Assembly (NCBI GenBank): GCA_026260175.1
Contig: JAKCWW010000235.1
Coordinates: forward strand, 1,838-65,837
DNA: 64,000 nucleotides
Source of the DNA: Reticulitermes lucifugus
Lineage: Eukaryota; Arthropoda; Insecta; Blattodea; Rhinotermitidae
Reading direction: 5' to 3'
Part shown: piece by piece, positions 49,040 to 61,129 of the stretch
How the letters are laid out: each line of letters opens with the position of its first letter
Numbering within the stretch: the first letter of the stretch is position 1
Notes under the pieces: model-generated
The model's input: only the letters and a program-made list of their open reading frames with translations
Database searches by the model: none
What the model was told of the DNA's origin: nothing
Program-made: the position numbers and the translations under genes

Positions 49040-50020
49040 ACGTTACCAGCTCAGGGAGGCCATTACGGTGTAGCTATTGGATGAAATGAGCTGCTCACCA
49101 CTTGAGTCGTTCAACTTCTACTTTCTTAAAAATGTTTTTCCCTTTTAACGTTGTTTTCATACTTAATGAAACAACGTCTTTAATCCTTGTACAAAAATGT
49201 TAGTAGCAGTAAATTTTGCTAAGTTTTTATGTTCTAATCATGTGATTTTTATAACACTCGTTAAAAATAATCCTGTCCTCGGATTTTTAAAGCATGTACT
49301 TGATGGACATAGTAGCTGAGCATGGAGGACTGAGTTTGGAACCGGTATTGAGCTCTGGTGCTGGTGCAAGCCGTGCGGCTGCAGTGCAAAGACGGGAAAG
49401 GGGAAGTTTTTGATGTCAGAAGAGAATAGAGGGGTGGTGTGGGAAAGAAGCGGAAAATAACGACGACCGTGACGAAATAAAATGGGTAATAGGAACAGGT
49501 GCTTTCATTTGAACGACAGATCCTTGAAGTTGTTTCTCAAATGTTTATTTCCTCAATTCCACACGCCATTTTCCAACTGACTTCTCTTATTCCACGGTCT
49601 AGTCACAACTACCTCCTCAAACCATTTACTCTTATCTGGCAGTCAGAAAGTGTGGCGTAAAGATGCAAGAGAAAGAAGGAGATTGGAGATAAACGAATGA
49701 GACAGACGAAGGAAACTCAAATTAACAGCAGGAAAAAGTGTGTGAGTAGTTTACTGATGGTCTTATGTGGTGTGCGTAACCTCATGATTAGGTTACTAAC
49801 GATAACGTAACCTGAGAAGTACCCCCAAGTTCTTATACTACCATGTAACGTAGGCATAAAACATCACTTTATCTTAATATTACATTTTGTATATCCCTTC
49901 TCTAGTATGCCTTCAACACAGTGCTTTGCAGAGTATTCGGCTGTATAAGTGAAGCAATATTCGTCGGTAAGAAATAGTAAAAAGTGGGAAATCCGTTATA
50001 GGAAGTCAGTGATGTATAGG
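49040..50020. other. Intergenic, nothing recognised
   Basis: Purine-rich patches around 49390-49480 and 49660-49735. No gene or RNA. Confidence 0.45.
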
Positions 50021-50026
50021 CTAAAT

Positions 50027-50190
50027 CAGGGGTGCACAAAACGCTATCGCAAGGTCGCCGTGGCGACTGTATTTTATATGGTAGCCCCTAATATTTGTGG
50101 ATCCATTGTATGGAACGTACTTCGTTACTCTTCTGGCGTCTGGAATTTTGAGGTGGCTCCTAGATTTTTGGAACGTCTGGGCACACTTTC
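50027..50190 (+). mobile_element. MITE (hAT-like), copy 2
   Basis: Starts CAGGGGTGCACAAA and ends ...ctgggcacac. Matches 41298-41463 in reverse orientation. CAGGGGTG starts are usual for hAT ends. Right terminus less clear. Confidence 0.6.
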
Positions 50191-50390
50191 ACTAGATGTA
50201 TGAAATGAAGATAAAAGTGTAGCTCTACATGTGAGCTGGTTTGTGTAAAATTTTACCTTTGGGGAGAAAGAAACAGGACTTGATTAAGTCCTGTGTATAA
50301 ACATGCCAGGATATTCTTATGTTGGTTCATCTTTCGCCGTCTTCACATTCTCTCAACAAATCGCAAAAAGCCAGCAAAGTATTACACATG

Positions 50391-50465
50391 TTGTAGAATT
50401 ACAACTTTATTTTTCGTGCAACATGTTTCGGCCTGTGAGGCCATCGTCATGTATATTAGTTATGC
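50391..50465 (-). repeat. Hammerhead-like motif with perfect GGCC stem
   Basis: Minus strand: TGACGA, GGCCT/AGGCC stem, then GAAACATGTTGCACG. Base C3 of the consensus is A. Single arm only. Confidence 0.55.
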
Positions 50466-50469
50466 AACG

Positions 50470-51335
50470 TAGACAGGAAGTACCGAAGAAACGCAAATTA
50501 GCTACGCAAAATATGCAGTGATTTAAAAATTACCAGTATAAAGATTTATCAAAGATAACCGACTTCCTGTTCCTAAAATCCCTTTTCTTTATTTCATTTG
50601 CTTTTTGGATTGGATCTATGCCAAAGAATGAATACAAAGTCTTAAATTGTGCGTCTATGGAAGATCGTGAAAGACCAGCATTATCATCTTTAGGAATGTT
50701 TGCACAGTGCCAACTGTCCTGTACACGTCGTAAATATCACAAATAGAGGCTCAAAATTTAATGCGTCCAGATGGCCATAAATTTATCGAAGGAATTTCAG
50801 ATAAAACACGTACTGTCATCGATTCGGGTGGTAAATAATTGTTGTACAAGGGATCTCATATTTCTTGATCTGTTCCGTTTAATTGGACATTCTTGTGGGA
50901 ATATTATACGCAGCTTGAATTTGCAGCCGTGAAAATATCAGGGGCTTTCCGCACTGCAGCGAATCGCAACACTTTACATTTCACATCGATCACAATATGT
51001 ATTTTATTTGACCGTCGCAGAGCAGATTAATGAGTGTTTAGACACAGTAAATCTTGCGCCTTGATTTGTGATTCATTTATATAACAGTGCTACTATGTGA
51101 ACGGCTATAAAGATTACAACGCTGAACCTCCATGCCCTTCTAAATACGCACATTTTAAGATGTTTGATTTACTGTATACATCACTTGACACGATTCTAAT
51201 CAAACTAAGTACTTCAAGAGGTTTTTAAGAAGTGAACTCAACATATTTTAGACGAATTTTTACACTTACAACTTCTAAATCTCTGCATGTTTTGGTTAAT
51301 TTACATTTAGTTTGGTACTTTTAATATGTCGTGTT
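50470..51335. other. Intergenic, nothing recognised
   Basis: AT-rich, no supported feature. Confidence 0.45.
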
Positions 51336-51338
51336 ACC

Positions 51339-51350
51339 CCAGTAGATGGC
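51339..51350 (+). promoter_or_regulatory. CTCF-like motif (exact)
   Basis: CCAGTAGATGGC matches CCRSYAGRKGGC at all 12 positions. Lies just upstream of a TE cluster. Confidence 0.4.
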
Positions 51351-51424
51351 CCTTTCGGGAGAAGCATATGACAGGAAGAATGGAGTATCATATTTACCTA
51401 ATCGCAACTAAATGGCTGTTAGGG

Positions 51425-51468
51425 CATCATCATCATCATCATCATCATCATCGTCATCATCATCATCA
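51425..51468 (+). repeat. (ATC)n microsatellite
   Basis: Nearly pure trinucleotide run with one cgt interruption. Confidence 0.95.
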
Positions 51469-51749
51469 AGGAGCCGTGACAGTGTATTTGGTACAGAGAC
51501 TAGGCTATGGGCTGGACGATCTGTGGTTCGAATCACAGCAAGGGGAAGAGATTTTTCTCTTCTCCAAAAACGTTCAGATTGGTTGTGGGGCCCACCCAGC
51601 CTCCTATTCAATGGGTACCATGGCTCTTTCCCCTGCGAAAAGTGGCCAGGGTGTGGAGTTAACCACTCCCATATAGTGCCGCGGTTGAAAATGAGTCGAG
51701 CTATACCACTAATGCCTTCATGACAAGGGCAGGGAAAGTGTTGCCATTG
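51468..51749 (+). repeat. SINE family D, full copy
   Basis: tRNA-like head with B box gtggttcgaatcaca (about 51526-51540). Body cacccagcctcctattc and aatgggtaccatggctc; tail ggttgaaaatgagtcgagct, ccttcatgacaagggcaggg. It sits between an (ATC)n and an (ATT)n tract. Confidence 0.85.
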
Positions 51750-51752
51750 TAC

Positions 51753-51777
51753 ATTATTATTATTATTATTATTATTA
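51753..51777 (+). repeat. (ATT)n tract at the 3' end of LINE copy 1
   Basis: On the minus strand this is (TAA)n directly after the LINE's 3' end. Confidence 0.9.
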
Positions 51778-52480
51778 ATCACCTTTATGCAGGATGTTTA
51801 CAATTACACTTTTATATTTGAAACAAACCATAGGGTGTATAATGTTGCAGCTGTTCTGTAGCTACAATTTAAGATATATGTAAGATTACTTCCCATATTG
51901 ACCGTTTTGTACTTTTACATTAGTACTTTCCGAAGTATGTGTGCATTGCCCAGTATGTTTGTTTCTTTGTAGTTCCTTGATTTCGTGCTTTCCCGGTATG
52001 TTGCTCAGGTATATTCTATATGATTTTGAGATGGTTCCAGTTGCCCCTATTATTACTAGTATCACTTTTGTTTTTACATTCCACATGCGCTGTATTTATA
52101 TAACAGTAAAGTTCTCCCTAGAACAGGCCATGCAGGCCCAGAAGGGGAGTAGAGGTATAGCTCTACTCTTTCTTTAACCCTGAAAATAGAAGAGGGTGGG
52201 TGGTCAACTCCACGCCCCGGCCGCTTTACCCCCTGAAAAGAGACACGGTACCCATTGTATAAGAGGCTGGGTGGGCCCCAGGGCCGTTCTGGACGGCTGC
52301 GGATAATCTCGCCTCCACTGGGATTCGATCCCCAGACCGTCCAGCCCGTAGCGAGTCGCTATACCGACTACGCTATCTCGGCCCACGCTGAATTTCAATT
52401 GTAAGGTTTTTATATTTTAAAATCTTCTGGGCTTCTTTCTTAATTACATTTCTGTCTCTTGAATTTGCAGCATCTTTATC
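51778..52480 (-). pseudogene. Dong/R4-like LINE, 5'-truncated copy 1, interrupted by a SINE
   Basis: Minus strand codes the C-terminal end of a restriction-like-endonuclease LINE: DAANSRDRNVIKKEAQKIL, KYKNLTIEIQR, then after a SINE insertion MWNVKTKVILVIIGATGTIS and SNIPGKHEIKELQR. A few frame breaks follow towards the 3' end. The copy lies between (TAA)n tracts on both sides (minus-strand reading). Dong elements of the R4 clade are known to insert in TAA repeats. Clade call from motif memory, so moderate. Confidence 0.65.
52098..52384 (-). repeat. SINE family D inserted in the LINE ORF
   Basis: Reverse-strand full copy: head at the right (ggggatcgaatcccag as B box), tail at the left. The LINE reading frame EIQR resumes as QRMWNVK on the other side; short cgctg repeats at the two borders suggest a target duplication. 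It inserted after the LINE did. Confidence 0.8.
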
Positions 52481-52504
52481 ATTATTATTATTATTATTAT
52501 TATT
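52481..52504 (+). repeat. (ATT)n tract between two LINE copies
   Basis: (TAA)n on the minus strand: the 3' tail of copy 2 and the 5' border of copy 1. Confidence 0.9.
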
Positions 52505-52720
52505 ACCACCTTCATAAGGGTATTTACATCTATATACACCTGGTACATATAATGTCTCTAGGGTGTATATATATATATTCTGTGATAGCAATATATGGAA
52601 AATGCAGTGTTTCTCCCATGTCCACATTTTGACTTTTATATTAGTGCTTTTTTAATACGTGCGCAGTGCCCAGTGTGGCTATTTCTGTAGTTTTCTTGTT
52701 GCTCAGATATCCAGTTGCCC

Positions 52721-52722
<2 letters not shown>
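52505..52722 (-). pseudogene. Dong/R4-like LINE, 5'-truncated copy 2
   Basis: Only the last part of the ORF and the 3' UTR. Minus strand gives KKTTEIATLGTAHVLKKH with a stop, equivalent to the region after KELQ in copy 1. Bordered on both sides by (TAA)n. Confidence 0.6.
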
Positions 52723-52762
<40 letters not shown>

Positions 52763-52763
52763 T
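52723..52763 (+). repeat. (ATT)n tract bordering LINE copy 2
   Basis: Longest of the three tracts; marks the 5' truncation point of copy 2. Confidence 0.92.
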
Positions 52764-52769
52764 AAAGAC

Positions 52770-55080
52770 ACTGTCAGAAACTCAGACTATACAGCGACAA
52801 GCTTTTCGATGGTAGTGAATGATTTCAAAACGTGCCTAAGGAAACAGTCTGGCCCTAAAATAACTTACCATCGCTTGATTTACCAGGTGATACTGAGGAA
52901 AGCAACGAAATATTTCACTCAAGATAATCGGTATTATGGACGAGGTCGTGCCCAGCATCTGCCGAGTTACAGCCATCAGTGTTAACGCTTAAACCAAGTT
53001 GCTCGATCGACTGCGATGTAAGTTGGTATTACACGCAACCTAATTCCAGCAGGATTAATTCGCGGTCTTTAGACCTTGCACTTCACTTCTGTTTAATAGT
53101 AGTTTCATTCTTGCAAATTTACTACTTTCAAGGTCGGAGGTTCATAAAGCGAAGTTGATGAAAGTTCATGTCATCGTGCTGCCATCTTCAGCAACAAACA
53201 GTCCAGAAAGGAAGCATTACATCTGGGTTATGCAGCGTTGTATTGTCGAATGTAAACTCTATATCTGCTAATCCGTGGCGAGGTCCGGGAAGGCGCGGTC
53301 ATTGCTTCCACGATGTGCCTACCCTTGATTTTGAGTTTGTTACTGAGAAATCCACTAGCTAATGTTAGTACGCAGCTAGGAGCCTGAAATTTGAGCTGTG
53401 AAAACGTTACATGCATCTTGTGATACATTGTGTTGAAAAACTACAGTGGTATGTGGAGTCATTATTCCATATTAAAAATTGAATCAAGTCTATGAATAAT
53501 TTTTAAAATCACCGAAAAAGAATTCACGGCTTCTTCTGTTTTTATCATTCCAGCCCGTAAAATTTAAAGTCAGAAAATAGGATGAAATAAAATCAAGAAA
53601 TACGGCAAGCTTCAAATAATAAAGATAGCTAGGTTAACGTAACCATTATCACTGTACACGAAATTACATAAGTTATTCTAGTTTATATTTTTTGTATTCT
53701 AGGAAAACATAGAAATGATAAAATATAAAAATTATTCATTTAATATCATCCCATTCTTAATACAGAATACCTTTTGCGCAAAAAGAATTGTGAGGAAGTG
53801 AATGAAATGGATGCTTTCCTTTAGTTTGTCTGAGTGGGCATAAAACTGTTGTGAATTACCCCATTACGTGGCCAGTAACTGTCTCCTTTTACTATGTCGG
53901 TGGTCAGATGATTTTTATGAGAATTTAACTGGCGTTTGTAACGGCTTCTAAAAGCGTCGCTACTTTGTAAATTGTCCCATAAACGCTAACAGAGAACAGG
54001 GCATAAACAAGACATAAAAAGATCGCCTTAATAGTCCGTATTTCAGGATATATAATCGTAATCATATACATGTATTATTTTGTATGTAATAATGTACCTA
54101 TGTACGTATTAGTTACACAATAGATAATTTTAGTTTATTGTTTAGTTCTTATCTGCTACAGTCCATCATGTCGTAAAACATTAATGACTGTAGGAAGTGT
54201 GTTCACTACCAGAAATGCGTTAATAGAAATGAGTAATTCAAATATATGAACTTCTGTAGGCAGAAATATTAACAGGTCTGTTGAGAGGTTAGTCACATAG
54301 AAACATAAATTTTAAGGTCATTACAGCAGGAATTGCTTTGGGATTTATATTACCACAGCCATCTCGTGGTAATTCTCAGAATTGTTTGAACATTTGCTTT
54401 CAAACTATGGCCGTGTGATGGCGCAGGAGCAACTGGAACAGTTGGTGATGTGGTGTAATAAAATTACGTCAGATAGCGCGAGAGGTCAGGGGGGCTGGTG
54501 GCGACGCCAACAGGCCAAAGCGAGAAAGAAGTTTTTGTCTTTATCCAGCCGGTAGGTCTTGGTATGAGCGCGCATTCTTAAGAAAAATCAATAAATATTA
54601 CGCAGTTCGATCTACGAAACGGGCAATGCGTCAAGTTGGAAATTTGCATGTTAGAGCTTGAACAGTAACTAAGGGAAAAATATGAGATTTTGAAGCAAGT
54701 AGTAAAGGAAAGCAGGCCATCTTTTAACGTATGGGCTAGTTCACTGCTCTTCTTAATACTAAATTTATTTCCACTTGCATTTACTTCAAATTTTTAGAGT
54801 AACTCAGGTAGAAAAATCGTGTGATACATATAAATGATAGCTGCAGCATTATAGGCCTACTGACTGATTTCATAAAGTAAATATTGTGTCCGTGCATGGA
54901 TGGATTGGAAGGAAAAATGTGGCATTCTGTTGATATCTTGTTTTGCGGGCAGACGTGCCGGAGAATACATTTATTCATGCAGCCGCTTGCCGGAGAAGTC
55001 ATCAACCACACGATTAAAGTGAATTTCCATGGCAGTGATAATACAGACTAATATTTAACGATATTTTCCATTTACAAGAG
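52770..55080. other. Intergenic, nothing firm
   Basis: A partial hammerhead-like motif (minus, CTGAAGATGGCAGC, near 53180). Otherwise no supported gene, RNA or repeat. Confidence 0.4.
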
Positions 55081-55099
55081 TCGTAAAATATTAATGCTT

Positions 55100-55200
55100 G
55101 GAAAGAAGAGTACTCTCATCTGGGACACCGTTAAGCTTATTAGAAATTTACCGAAATTTCGGAAGAGCCTACTGCCTCCATATTGTATCCTGAATATGGC
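55100..55200 (-). repeat. Hammerhead-like family copy
   Basis: Minus strand: atatggaggcagtaggctc, ttccgaaatttcggtaaa, then aacggtgtcccagatgag. Order and spacing match the family at 57661. Confidence 0.55.
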
Positions 55201-55204
55201 AGCA

Positions 55205-57655
55205 CTAGATTCCTCCGACATTTGGCAAATTTTTGCCAGACTGCACGGCATCGAATTTCAAAAGTCTTAGGTCTGTTCTTACCCATCGCCATGAGAACCG
55301 TGAATTTTAATACTCGTAATTGTTGGAGAGTTTTTAACCGACTAAAGACTACAGTAACTTACGGGTCATTTGTTACTTTTTGGCCGGTGAAATGTTCAAG
55401 CGGAAGGCTGGGAGCTAGTCGCTTGTGCAGAAGTGGCAATGATGGACTGACGGACGAAGTAAAACCTGTCAAAAGGAGCAGACTCTTCGGACAGGACCTT
55501 TACGTTCTCCGCCGTCCGAGAACTGATAAGTGACCTATAATATCTCAATAGCTTACTCTCTTGACTTCCAACATTCCTTTCATTGCAGCTGCAGGGAAAA
55601 AGAAAGCAGATTATTGATATGTTTCCAGATCACCCATCACGTTGATGGACAACTAATATACTGCATGCCCCGTGAATAATATTATTTATGCCAATGCTTT
55701 GTGTGGTCTGGAATTTTGGCTTTTTAAAAAATTACAAGGTTGGATCTAATTTTCTCTTTGAACTTCCGAAGCGTAAAGTTTTAAAGTCTTCTTGAAACTA
55801 ATCAAGGGTCAGATTTCTGAAAAATTACTAAATGATTTACAGAGAGTGCAATTTCTTTGGGGGGGGGTTCCCGGTTCCTTGGAATGCAGTTTCGCACTCC
55901 ATTGAAACAGCACGAGCTATCTCTGTCTTGAAACTTATTCGCAACTTTCTTGAGTAGTCAGGAAGTATGTCCATAGCTTCATATTTAGAAAGTGCGATGT
56001 AGCCAGATATAAAATATACGATCGTATGCGACCTTGACACGTGCAGAAAGTACAATGGCCTTCACTACAGACTGTGTAAGATAATGTCATGAGAGTTTTG
56101 TGTAATCCATAAAGAAAATATCGGCTTCCCATTTCTCCCATTCTTTCACACTAAACCTCTTCCTTCTGAGCCTATACGTTCTTATTGATTTTGTGAATAT
56201 ATTGGGCCTATGTTTGTATTAATGCACCAATTATCTACAGGGAGACAGCGTTTTATTTAAAGCAATTATGATAGTAGATGATTGAAATAAGAGAATGGAG
56301 CAATGGTGGAATGATAATGAGGTGGGAAAGCGGAAGCACTCGGAGAAAAACTTACTCCAGTGACACTTTCTCTGCCACATATCCAACAGCCGGTTACTTT
56401 CAGAATTTCATTCTACAGTCTATGAAGTTATTTTATATTCTTCAATTCCAAATTATTCTCACGTGCCTTTGAATGTACCGCCGAATATTTTATCAGAATA
56501 TTTAATATTAATATTCGTATCTTTAAATTTACGTTCTTAATCTGCAGACCTACGTGAAAACGCCCTTATTTCATCACTTACATTGTGATGGAAAATTGTG
56601 TTGCCTACTGTGTGGGTATTTTATAGGGCGACTTTACCGGTCGACTCCTTTTAAACTCATTAACTCTCTTGTTTTCTGTTTAAGAAACTCATGATGAAAC
56701 GAACGTAAGAAAATGTTTAAAAGAAACAAGAAATCTAATTTAAGTGTGTATCATTAAGCGTGATGGATGGATGGATTTAGTTGATAGGTATAAACTTCAT
56801 TCTGGCGAGTCATAAAGGACAAATATCGGATTGGAAGAAAGCCAAATCACATTGGGATGTGAGCCAAGTAAAGCTATCTAGTGGAATGTGTAGTTAAACG
56901 AATCTCTGAGATGAAAATAAGGAAAGGAAGGAGTAAAGAAAGAGCGGTACAACGTAAGGAATTCTGTTTGGAAAATTCTTGCGGAGTTCTATTTGTATAA
57001 ATCTCCATAACTATCTCTTCATTTTTTACGAGACTTTTTTGCTTCCTTAAAGAGTTAAAAAGAAACTCCTTGAAAATTTGTTCCAAATGGGATGGAAAAA
57101 GAATAATAAAAGAGAACGTAGTTATATTGAAACGATATTCGTTGCTAAGGACAGTGTGTGGATATAGTTTAAAAAATTCTGAGTTATCCGATTTTTAGTG
57201 AAAACGCTGCAAAAACAAGCCAACACTGAAGTAGAACTTTCATTATCATGTCCACATAAGCTGAGGCTATTGAAGATCACAAAAAATAATATATTACCTT
57301 TGCTTTTAGCCTTGAAATATTTCAGTCCCTACAGCGTGCCACGGTTGCAATTTAGACCAGATCCTACACTGTGTGTCGTAATATAGTAATCAGTTTTAGT
57401 CTTCATTATTCGGGAGATTTGGGGTTGGAAATTCATTCCGCAAATTGGCTGTTCTAACGAGGTTTAATGTGATTTCCTTGGTTTGTTCACATAAATGCTA
57501 CGATAACGTCCTAAAGCAAGTGATGAATGTTCTTTCATAGCCTTTCATTCCTCTTCTTACTATGCGACGGTTCATAAATGGTCATTAAATGAAGCAAGAA
57601 GGAAACAAAAGTTACACGCCTTTTCACAAGACCAAACTTTTTTATTGCATGGGCG
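55205..57655. other. Intergenic, nothing recognised
   Basis: Frames at 55183-55533 and 55837-56141 show no domain. AT-rich, no repeat copies matched. Confidence 0.4.
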
Positions 57656-57660
57656 AATAC

Positions 57661-57785
57661 ACAATCATTCTTTGAAGATGAGAGGCAACAGTTTTCCCGA
57701 ATCGCTGGTAAACAGTTACAGAGTTACACGGCGTCACATCCCAGAAAATCGTACGCTTGATATTCACTGCTGTGAGAAAGTAAAA
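57661..57785 (+). repeat. Hammerhead-like family copy with clear 3' signature
   Basis: tgaagatgagaggcaacag, ttttcccgaatcgctggtaa, then ttacacggcgtcacatcccag (57724-57744), followed by cactgctgtgagaaag, which also follows the signature at 7840. Confidence 0.6.
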
Positions 57786-57858
57786 CCTCACTAATTAATT
57801 TTTAGTTTGTTGCCGGAAAATTTGAAATTCCATTGCTTAGACTAAACACTAAACATTA

Positions 57859-57926
57859 AGTGTGATCTTGAAGCCTCGAAAAATGAAGCGGCATAGGTCC
57901 CCAAGGGGCTGTCGAGCCATTGAAAG
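57859..57926 (+). repeat. SINE family A, 3' fragment
   Basis: gtgatcttgaagcctcgaa, gcataggtccccaagggg and ctgtcgagccattgaaag match the tail of the 28295 copy. Confidence 0.75.
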
Positions 57927-57929
57927 AAA

Positions 57930-60900
57930 TAAGAAAAAAACTGCAGTGGCGTAGTCCAAAAGACCGCAAAATGAATATGATATTCGGCGCTCAACGAATT
58001 TTTAAATTACTGGGCCAAATAAAATAAATTTCGATAAATGATTTCGATTTTGAAAACATAATTTTTGTTAGGGGGCCATTTTGATTACTCCTCCTGGGCT
58101 CCAAAAACTCACTTTCTGTCATAAGCGACAAATTTTGAAGGGAAAAGTCTACCTGTGAGATAAGAACGTAAGTGGGAGGCGATTACAGTGAATGTTAAAG
58201 ATACAGGGTGTGTGGTTATACAATGGATGTAGCTCAGGGTGTGGACCGTTGGAGAATTTTCATCATCAGGATAACTCATCTTTGATTTCCATGAAGAGCT
58301 GAAAGAATGACGACTCAAGAAAGAAGGTGCGCCACGGAGTCAGAAATGTGGTTGGCTTGAAATAAAACAAAATCTTTACAGTAACTTATTCCAACTGGCA
58401 AAGTCAAGCTGTGATTCCGCGTTTTGTAACATCAGTCTTCAAACTTTACACCGAGGCACCATTCTTTCGCGGTCCCTACAATGAAAACTTGGAGGCGAGG
58501 ATTTTCTTACTGACTTGGTCCATACGGAAGACTAATGGAAGGCGCTAACGCTGATGTACCAAAGAAGAGCTTAATAGTGGGCCCCAGAATTGTCAAGGGC
58601 AGCTCGTCTTCTATTTGTTTAATTTTTTATCTCTGTGTATTTGTTAGGACCGCTAACTTCCCTCGTTGCTACTTCCATTCTGATGATAAAAGCACATTAA
58701 TTTTATCTCGTCACTTCTAGGTAGCTGCAATCTTACACTTTATTTGGGAGATCCCAAGTTTAGGTCTTGGTTTGGAGAATTGCCACACTTACTTAGGGGT
58801 CCCATCTTCCCCACTACCCTAGTACCTGACAGTGGTCCATGCACTCTTCTTTCGTATTCTTCAATTTATTTCATAATCATCCTTCCGTTTGTCGGTGTAT
58901 AAAATATGCCATTGTAAGGCGTCATTAATTAGCCAAGAATGAATCAGTAAATGTGCTGGACCACCTATCTTTATTGAATAAATGCGTTACGCGTAAGAAG
59001 TTCATGAAATGACACTGACTTAACTTGTATATTTCTGTCGATTCTAAGTTCTTTTATGGACACATAGAAATGATGCAAGAAATTGTGAAAGGGAAAGTAA
59101 ATGATAACAACGAGACGAGAAGAAGGGAAAGCAATAAAGCTATTGTGATGATTGAAGTAGAAAGAGGGAGCTTTTAGGAATGCGGGGGGGGATGCTGTTG
59201 AGGACGTTAAACAGTCTTATAAAACGAAGTTGGGCTAATTCTGAGGGGTATTCGGGAGATGACCCTTTTTGAATCTCTTCCAAGACGAGGTTATCTGGGC
59301 TTGTCTTTCGTGTTATTCCTCAGTCACTGTAGGCGAACGCAGTTACGTTACCATAACCTAGGTTACTCTTTCTGCATCCCCTCCAATTCATTCTTTCACT
59401 GATCATCCCACAATTCGACCCTAGAGTCTGAGACACTGAGAGCGTGGTTAAAAAAATAAATCAATAAAGATCATCGTCATCATTCTTTCTATACGCACGT
59501 ATTTCAACTGTGCATAAGTGTATAGCAGACTAAAACATAAAATGCTACCGACGCTAAAATATCTAAATAACTGGGAATGTCATTCGGACGATCCCTCGCA
59601 TCGGAATTGCAGTTTTTCGCAGCGCTGCTCGTGTTATGTCGTAATTTTTATTTCACAAATTTAATTTTCGCAATATTATGAAAGAGTAGCCTATAGAGAC
59701 AACCTAGATTAGTCAGCAATGATGCTAAATACGAGAAATCAGTGTTTAGAGAGAACCCACATATTTAAATTTGACTGTTGTTAGCTATTTAACAGCACAA
59801 TATATGGCAGACAAATCCGGAATGGATTTTGTTCCCGACCTAAGGTTTGTCATTCAGTGGCGCACTTTAAGGGGAAGGGAGGGTGGACAGGGGATTGTTT
59901 CTAGCGCCCCCCTCTCAAAATTTACCAACCTAAAGGAAAAAGGTGTTTTTGTTTGAATACTCTTGTGTATTTCTAACCTTTTATTTTCAAATATTACGTT
60001 AATGTTGAAGTCTTTCTTATTAAAATTATATGACGGTTGGCTAATAATATTTCTTTACACATCCATAGAAAATTTTCTGAGCGGCTCCGATTCTAACACA
60101 CCCTTCCCCCACCCACCCAAGAGAATTATTGGTCGGCTTCTTGCCCCCACTTACCTCTAATTATGTGGCTCCTCGTTTCTTACGGCAGATGATTTGTGAA
60201 ATCTTCACTGCGGAAAAGATGGAGGTTGTTGGGTCTTCAAACAGAGAAGTGTAAGAGAAACTTGCTGTTCCGTCACTAGCAATCTGTACTTTATTTCCGA
60301 TAACACCTGAGCTTTACGTCTCACACATGTCATCTCGCAAAAGGGAATAATTTTCGTCCGTATAATTGAGTTATTAAACACAATTTCGTAATTTCCATTA
60401 ATCGTGTTTCACAAACGGGATTTCTTGCTTAACTGACACAATTTCTGTAGAATGAGACGCACAACTAGACACTGGCAAGCACTCGAAACACAGTTCTTAG
60501 ACTTTTTTTTTTCACCGTGTGGAGAGAGAATTTTTCCGGTCATGTAGGAGGGGTATGTTGATCCTGATACGAATTCAATTTAAGATATTTCTTTCCCTAG
60601 TAGTTAACGGCTTGAAATACCACCGGAGATAAAAAGGAACCGATTCCTATTTAAAATCAATGATAATACAGAGTAATTGGTCGGATTCTTTCACTACGCG
60701 ACGAGCAGACACCCGTACATCAGAGACTAGTATCGCTACTGAAGCAGCTTCGAAGTCTGTACACTCTTTTTTCTTTCTGGACTGAAAAAAAGGATTAAAA
60801 GATTTTTCTAAACTTTCTACCTTATTGTAGTATAAGAAAGTTTGGCATGGGTTGATGTGCTGTGCTTACAGGTATTTTCGAAAGTTGGTCCTCTTTTTAA

Positions 60901-61125
60901 AACCTTTCTTGTAGCAAACGTTGTAGAGAATTCCGACGATTTTATTGTGGGCATGAAAGGGTCAGTGTGTTGTAAAATGTGAAAAAAAAGGGTTTGCTCC
61001 TATATTAACAGGCGTAAAAAATGTTTCGGCCGATAGGTGACGCCTAATGGGAGCGGGAACCTGGAGGGTAAAGTGAAAGTTTTGAGTGTCAGTGGCTGGC
61101 CCAAACAATCTTCTGCAACATGCGG
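57930..61125. other. Intergenic, nothing firm
   Basis: CAGTGGCG at 57944 and 59858 could be ends of hAT-like elements but no partner ends were found. No gene. Confidence 0.4.
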
Positions 61126-61129
61126 TTTC

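Noticed and set aside
51326-51782. Long overlapping frames with poly-His, poly-Ser or poly-Asp
   Set aside because: Translations of the (ATC)n tract and SINE D; not genes.
57944-58120. hAT element beginning CAGTGGCG
   Set aside because: Only one end; no partner terminal repeat or duplication. Same for 59858.
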